This document shows, piece after piece, positions 62,776 to 64,000 of a stretch of DNA of 64,000 nt. This DNA comes from Succinispira mobilis DSM 6222 (lineage in GTDB: Bacteria; Bacillota; Negativicutes; Acidaminococcales; Succinispiraceae), in the NCBI RefSeq assembly GCF_000384135.1, contig NZ_KB913028.1, positions 895,351-959,350 of the forward strand, written 5' to 3'. The notes beneath the pieces were generated by a model that saw only the letters and a list, made by a program, of their open reading frames with translations, did no database searches and was not told where the DNA came from. Both the position numbers and the translations under genes were made by a program. Each line of letters opens with the position of its first letter. Within the stretch, counting starts at the first letter, position 1.

Positions 62776-63690
62776 TTAAAGGATGTTTTTATCAATTGTA
62801 GCAATAAGACGATCAATTTCAGGTTTGGATACTTGGTCAGTAGCACCAATTCCTTCACCTTTGCGACGATTTTCCTCATTTATTAAAGATGAGAAAATAA
62901 TGATTGGCAATTTTTTTAAGCCCGCGTGTTCTCTAATTCGTTTTATGAGATGATGACCATCCATTTGTGGCATTTCGATATCAGTTATAATCAACTGAAT
63001 TTGAGTGGCGATATCTTCACTCTCGGCTTTTAATTCTAATAGCTTGTTCCAAGCTGCCAAACCGTTATTTTCATAAATTATATTTTTATAGCCGGCTGAA
63101 TGCAAAGTTTCAATAATAAGTTCTTTTAAAAGCGGTGAATCCTCAGCCAAGAGAATCGTTTTATTAGCACGATGTGATTCTTCGCTTACCGTTGGAGTTT
63201 TAACTTCATGGAAATTTCTATTAATTTCAGGATTTGTTTCAGCAATGATTCTTTCAAAATCAAGTAGAATAACCATTTTATCATCTAATTTAATTATCCC
63301 AACAACTAAGTGGGAATTTGCTATTTCAGGAGCTGGCTCCATTTTAGTCCAAGAAATTCTATGAATTCTAAATACATCATCGACTAGAAACCCTGCACGG
63401 TAATTGTTTAGTTCACTAATAATTATTCGTTTTGGATCAGTATTGGTCATTCCTAAACAAGTTGCGAGATTAATTAGAGGAATAACTTTACCACGTAAAG
63501 TGAATACTCCGTCTACAAAAGGATGCGCGCTAGGAATTTGAGTTATATCTACTAAATTAATTACTTCGCGTACTTTAGCGACATTAATGCCATATGTAGT
63601 GTTGCCAATGGAAAATTCAACTATTTCAAATTCATTGGTGCCGGTTTCCAGTAAAATTTGGCTTTTTGATTGGTTGTCGTAATTACTCAT
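62776..63690 (-). CDS. cheV: Chemotaxis protein CheV
   Basis: A 304-residue fusion of a CheW-like coupling domain (residues 20-150, EFSIGNTTYGINVAKVREVI, VFTLRGKVIPLINLA) with a response-regulator receiver domain (residues 177-300). The receiver has acidic residues LLAEDSPL and the phosphorylated Asp237 in ITDIEMPQMDG. CheV couples receptors to CheA and helps adaptation. No other chemotaxis gene lies nearby. AAAGGATGA precedes the ATG. Together with the FliK- and FlhB-like genes it suggests the cell is motile. Confidence 0.93.
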   Translation of the reverse strand: MSNYDNQSKSQILLETGTNEFEIVEFSIGNTTYGINVAKVREVINLVDITQIPSAHPFVDGVFTLRGKVIPLINLATCLGMTNTDPKRIIISELNNYRAGFLVDDVFRIHRISWTKMEPAPEIANSHLVVGIIKLDDKMVILLDFERIIAETNPEINRNFHEVKTPTVSEESHRANKTILLAEDSPLLKELIIETLHSAGYKNIIYENNGLAAWNKLLELKAESEDIATQIQLIITDIEMPQMDGHHLIKRIREHAGLKKLPIIIFSSLINEENRRKGEGIGATDQVSKPEIDRLIATIDKNIL

Positions 63691-63877
63691 TCAAATCATC
63701 CTTTCGATTAAATTACATCTAATCAATATATATAAGTTAATTATATATTATAATATTGGGAAATACTAGGGCTAGCTAATTAAATAGTCAGGAAAAAAAT
63801 ATAAATTTTTGTTACATTTGTTATTATTTTTTAAAAAAGTACTGGATTTACCTTTAAAGTTATGGTATCATAGATAA

Positions 63878-64000
<123 letters not shown>

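Overview
The window is a gene-dense, AT-rich stretch of chromosome from an anaerobic member of the Firmicutes. Negativicutes fits best (my inference). Supporting signs are scpA-scpB, CheV, a T-box and a lysine riboswitch, an EtfA with a ferredoxin domain, the cmk-plsC-ispH and DUF512-der-plsY-gpsA order, and strong AGGAGG ribosome sites. I see no rRNA, tRNA, prophage, CRISPR array or intact transposase. Two genes are cut by the edges: mnmA on the left and guaB on the right.

Layout. 1-3.9 kb: the end of mnmA, a secreted C39-like peptidase, rmuC and a small cysteine-motif protein. 3.4-9.65 kb (minus strand): a tight operon for recycling S-adenosylmethionine by-products, with HAD phosphatase, mtnP, mtnA, ahcY, class II aldolase, mtaD and the C_GCAxxG_C_C protein. 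9.85-12.5 kb: ACT regulator, hom and thrB (threonine). 12.6-14.5 kb: DUF190, a PfkB kinase and yajQ. 14.7-27.7 kb: a long plus-strand run of housekeeping genes (M50 protease, trpS, scpAB, rluB, BaiN-like, cmk, plsC, ispH, fni, DUF512, a cobO-like gene, der, plsY, gpsA). 27.8-32.1 kb (minus strand): dapB-asd-lysC-dapA behind a lysine riboswitch. 32.3-42.6 kb: mixed single genes (MFS exporter, ybaK, thiD, tkt, two secreted proteins, nth, PFL protein). 43.4-48.3 kb: rnhB, a FliK-like and an FlhB-like protein, yraN and comM. 48.4-59.9 kb: M16C protease, dnaE, etfBA, pyk, potD. 60-64 kb: an aminotransferase behind a T-box, a membrane phosphoesterase, cheV and the start of guaB.

The most interesting unit is the SAM by-product operon. 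It pairs a deaminase (mtaD) with a short-form AhcY and with an MtnP homologue whose base-binding motif is Asn/Ala rather than Asp/Asp. It also has a class II aldolase but none of the later methionine-salvage genes. Together this suggests a deaminate-first route (S-inosylhomocysteine and methylthioinosine) ending in aldolase cleavage to DHAP. A second strong result is the T-box before the aminotransferase. Its specifier reads GCC and its tRNA-end bulge is UGGU, which points to tRNA-Ala and so to an alanine aminotransferase.
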